Part shown: positions 62,936 through 64,000 of the stretch, piece after piece | How positions within the stretch are numbered: position 1 is the stretch's first letter | How the letters are laid out: each line of letters opens with the position of its first letter | Assembly: GCA_910577475.1 (NCBI GenBank) | Contig: CAJTLJ010000005.1 | Location: 62,001 to 126,000 of the forward strand | DNA: 64,000 bases | Origin: an uncultured Alistipes sp. | GTDB lineage: Bacteria; Bacteroidota; Bacteroidia; Bacteroidales; Rikenellaceae | Reading direction: 5' to 3' | Translations under genes and position numbers: made by a program | The notes under the pieces: generated by a model | Seen by the model: the letters and a program-made list of their open reading frames with translations, nothing else | Told to the model about the DNA's origin: nothing | Database searches by the model: none

Positions 62936-64000
62936 ATGGCTCTGAAATTAGATTCCAAAATTCCCGCCGGCGAACTCTCGCAGAAGTGGAGCAACCACAA
63001 GGCGGCCATCAAAGTCGTTAGCCCCGCCAACAAGCGCAAGCTCGACGTCATCATCGTGGGAACCGGCCTCGGCGGTGCCTCCGCAGCCGCTTCGCTCGGC
63101 GAACTCGGCTACAATGTCAAGGTATTCTGCATCCAGGATTCGCCCCGCCGCGCCCACTCGATCGCAGCCCAGGGCGGTATCAACGCCGCCAAGAACTACC
63201 AGAACGACAACGACTCGGTATACCGGCTTTTCTACGACACCATCAAGGGCGGCGACTACCGCGCCCGCGAGGCCAACGTCTACCGTCTGGCCGAGGTTTC
63301 GAACCTCATCATCGACCAGTGCGTGGCTCAGGGCGTACCTTTCGCCCGCGAGTACGGCGGTCTGCTGGCTAACCGTTCGTTCGGCGGCGCGCAAGTTTCG
63401 CGTACCTTCTATGCCCGCGGACAGACGGGGCAGCAGCTCCTGCTGGGCGCCTATGCCGCGCTGAACAAGGAGATCGCCGCCGGTTCGGTGAAGAGCTATC
63501 CCCGTCACGAGATGCTCGACATCGTTGTCGAGGACGGTGAGGCGAAGGGTATCATCGCCCGCAACCTCGTTACGGGCGAGATCGAGCGCCACGGCGCCCA
63601 CGCCGTCGTAATCGCCACGGGCGGCTACGGCAACGTCTTCTTCCTCTCGACCAACGCCATGGGATCGAACGGATCGGCCGCCTTCCAGTGCTACCGCAAG
63701 GGCGCCGGCTTCGCCAACCCCTGCTTCACGCAGATCCACCCGACCTGCATCCCCGTACACGGCGACCAGCAGTCGAAGCTGACCCTCATGTCGGAGTCGC
63801 TACGCAACGACGGCCGCATCTGGGTGCCGAAGAAACTGGAGGACGTGAAGGCCATCCGCTCGGGCGCCAAGAAACCGTCGGATATCGCCGAGGAGGATCG
63901 CGACTACTATCTGGAGCGCCGCTACCCGGCCTTCGGAAACCTCGTGCCGCGCGACGTGGCTTCGCGCGCCGCCAAGGAGCGCTGCGACGCCGGCTTCGGT
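62936..64000 (+). CDS. sdhA: Succinate dehydrogenase/fumarate reductase flavoprotein subunit (partial)
   Basis: The first 355 residues of the flavoprotein; the gene runs off the right edge. The FAD-binding site is VIIVGTGLGGASAA (about 38-51), the covalent-FAD histidine lies in RRAHSIAAQGGINAAK, and active-site segments FAREYGG and QIHPTC follow. Together with sdhC and an expected iron-sulfur subunit beyond the window it forms the succinate:menaquinone complex. Confidence 0.96.
   Translation, partial: MALKLDSKIPAGELSQKWSNHKAAIKVVSPANKRKLDVIIVGTGLGGASAAASLGELGYNVKVFCIQDSPRRAHSIAAQGGINAAKNYQNDNDSVYRLFYDTIKGGDYRAREANVYRLAEVSNLIIDQCVAQGVPFAREYGGLLANRSFGGAQVSRTFYARGQTGQQLLLGAYAALNKEIAAGSVKSYPRHEMLDIVVEDGEAKGIIARNLVTGEIERHGAHAVVIATGGYGNVFFLSTNAMGSNGSAAFQCYRKGAGFANPCFTQIHPTCIPVHGDQQSKLTLMSESLRNDGRIWVPKKLEDVKAIRSGAKKPSDIAEEDRDYYLERRYPAFGNLVPRDVASRAAKERCDAGFG

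Overview
The window looks like chromosome from a high-GC gut Bacteroidales, most like Alistipes (Rikenellaceae). The evidence is a SusC/SusD polysaccharide-utilisation locus with Ser-type sulfatases, many Bacteroidetes-type promoters (-7 element TAnnTTTG), lipoproteins with DUF4988-like N-termini and BspA-type leucine-rich repeats, a DUF4295 gene beside rpmG/rpmB, and GC-rich coding sequence with AT-rich spacers. The genus is inferred from protein character; no database was searched.

Layout. 1-17.8 kb is a divergently transcribed glycosaminoglycan locus. The minus operon is GH88 unsaturated glucuronyl hydrolase, PL8 lyase, sulfatase, PL29-like beta-helix protein and a partial lipoprotein. The plus operon is a second PL8 lyase, SusC, SusD and a DUF5017-like surface lipoprotein. 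Expected flow: surface lipoproteins bind chondroitin/dermatan sulfate or hyaluronan, lyases cut it to unsaturated oligosaccharides, SusCD imports them, and sulfatase plus GH88 finish the disaccharides. 17.9-22.2 kb holds panC-panD, tRNA-Ser, trmH, rsgA and cvpA. 22.7-24.2 kb is a lone AT-rich tyrosine recombinase beside tRNA-Gly. 24.8-31.4 kb holds a large lipoprotein, a kinase-WG repeat protein, slyD and a heparinase II/III-like lyase. 31.5-41.6 kb is thrS-infC, pdxA and a probable murA / VWA / pseudokinase-WG / trxB / rnz / rRNA-methyltransferase operon, then rpmH. 41.7-45.4 kb is cstA, a TPR-like gene and a second sulfatase.

45.6-49.3 kb starts with tRNA-Thr and a copy of its 3' end, followed by two BspA-like LRR secreted-protein genes. 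These two genes share homologous long 5' leader RNAs and near-identical terminators. 49.35-52.4 kb has a small-protein/ribosomal operon (rpmB, rpmG, DUF4295) and pyrD-cinA. 52.5-54.8 kb has a fimbrillin-like lipoprotein with abrupt base-composition change, preceded by a 58-residue ORF carrying a G9 tract. 54.9-61.1 kb has tRNA-Ser, an aminotransferase, a lipocalin-like lipoprotein, a rubrerythrin-like lipoprotein that lost its diiron ligands, a NarX/NarL-like two-component pair, surE and yebC. 61.1-64 kb has an intergenic repeat cluster, the MTHFS gene, and the start of the succinate dehydrogenase/fumarate reductase operon.

The strongest candidate for something undescribed is the pair of ~250-nt leader RNAs at 45.9-46.2 and 48.3-48.6 kb. 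They keep the same hairpin and the same two crossing helices with compensatory base changes. Next are the pseudokinase-WG/VWA pair inside the murA operon and the G9 tract ahead of the fimbrillin-like gene.
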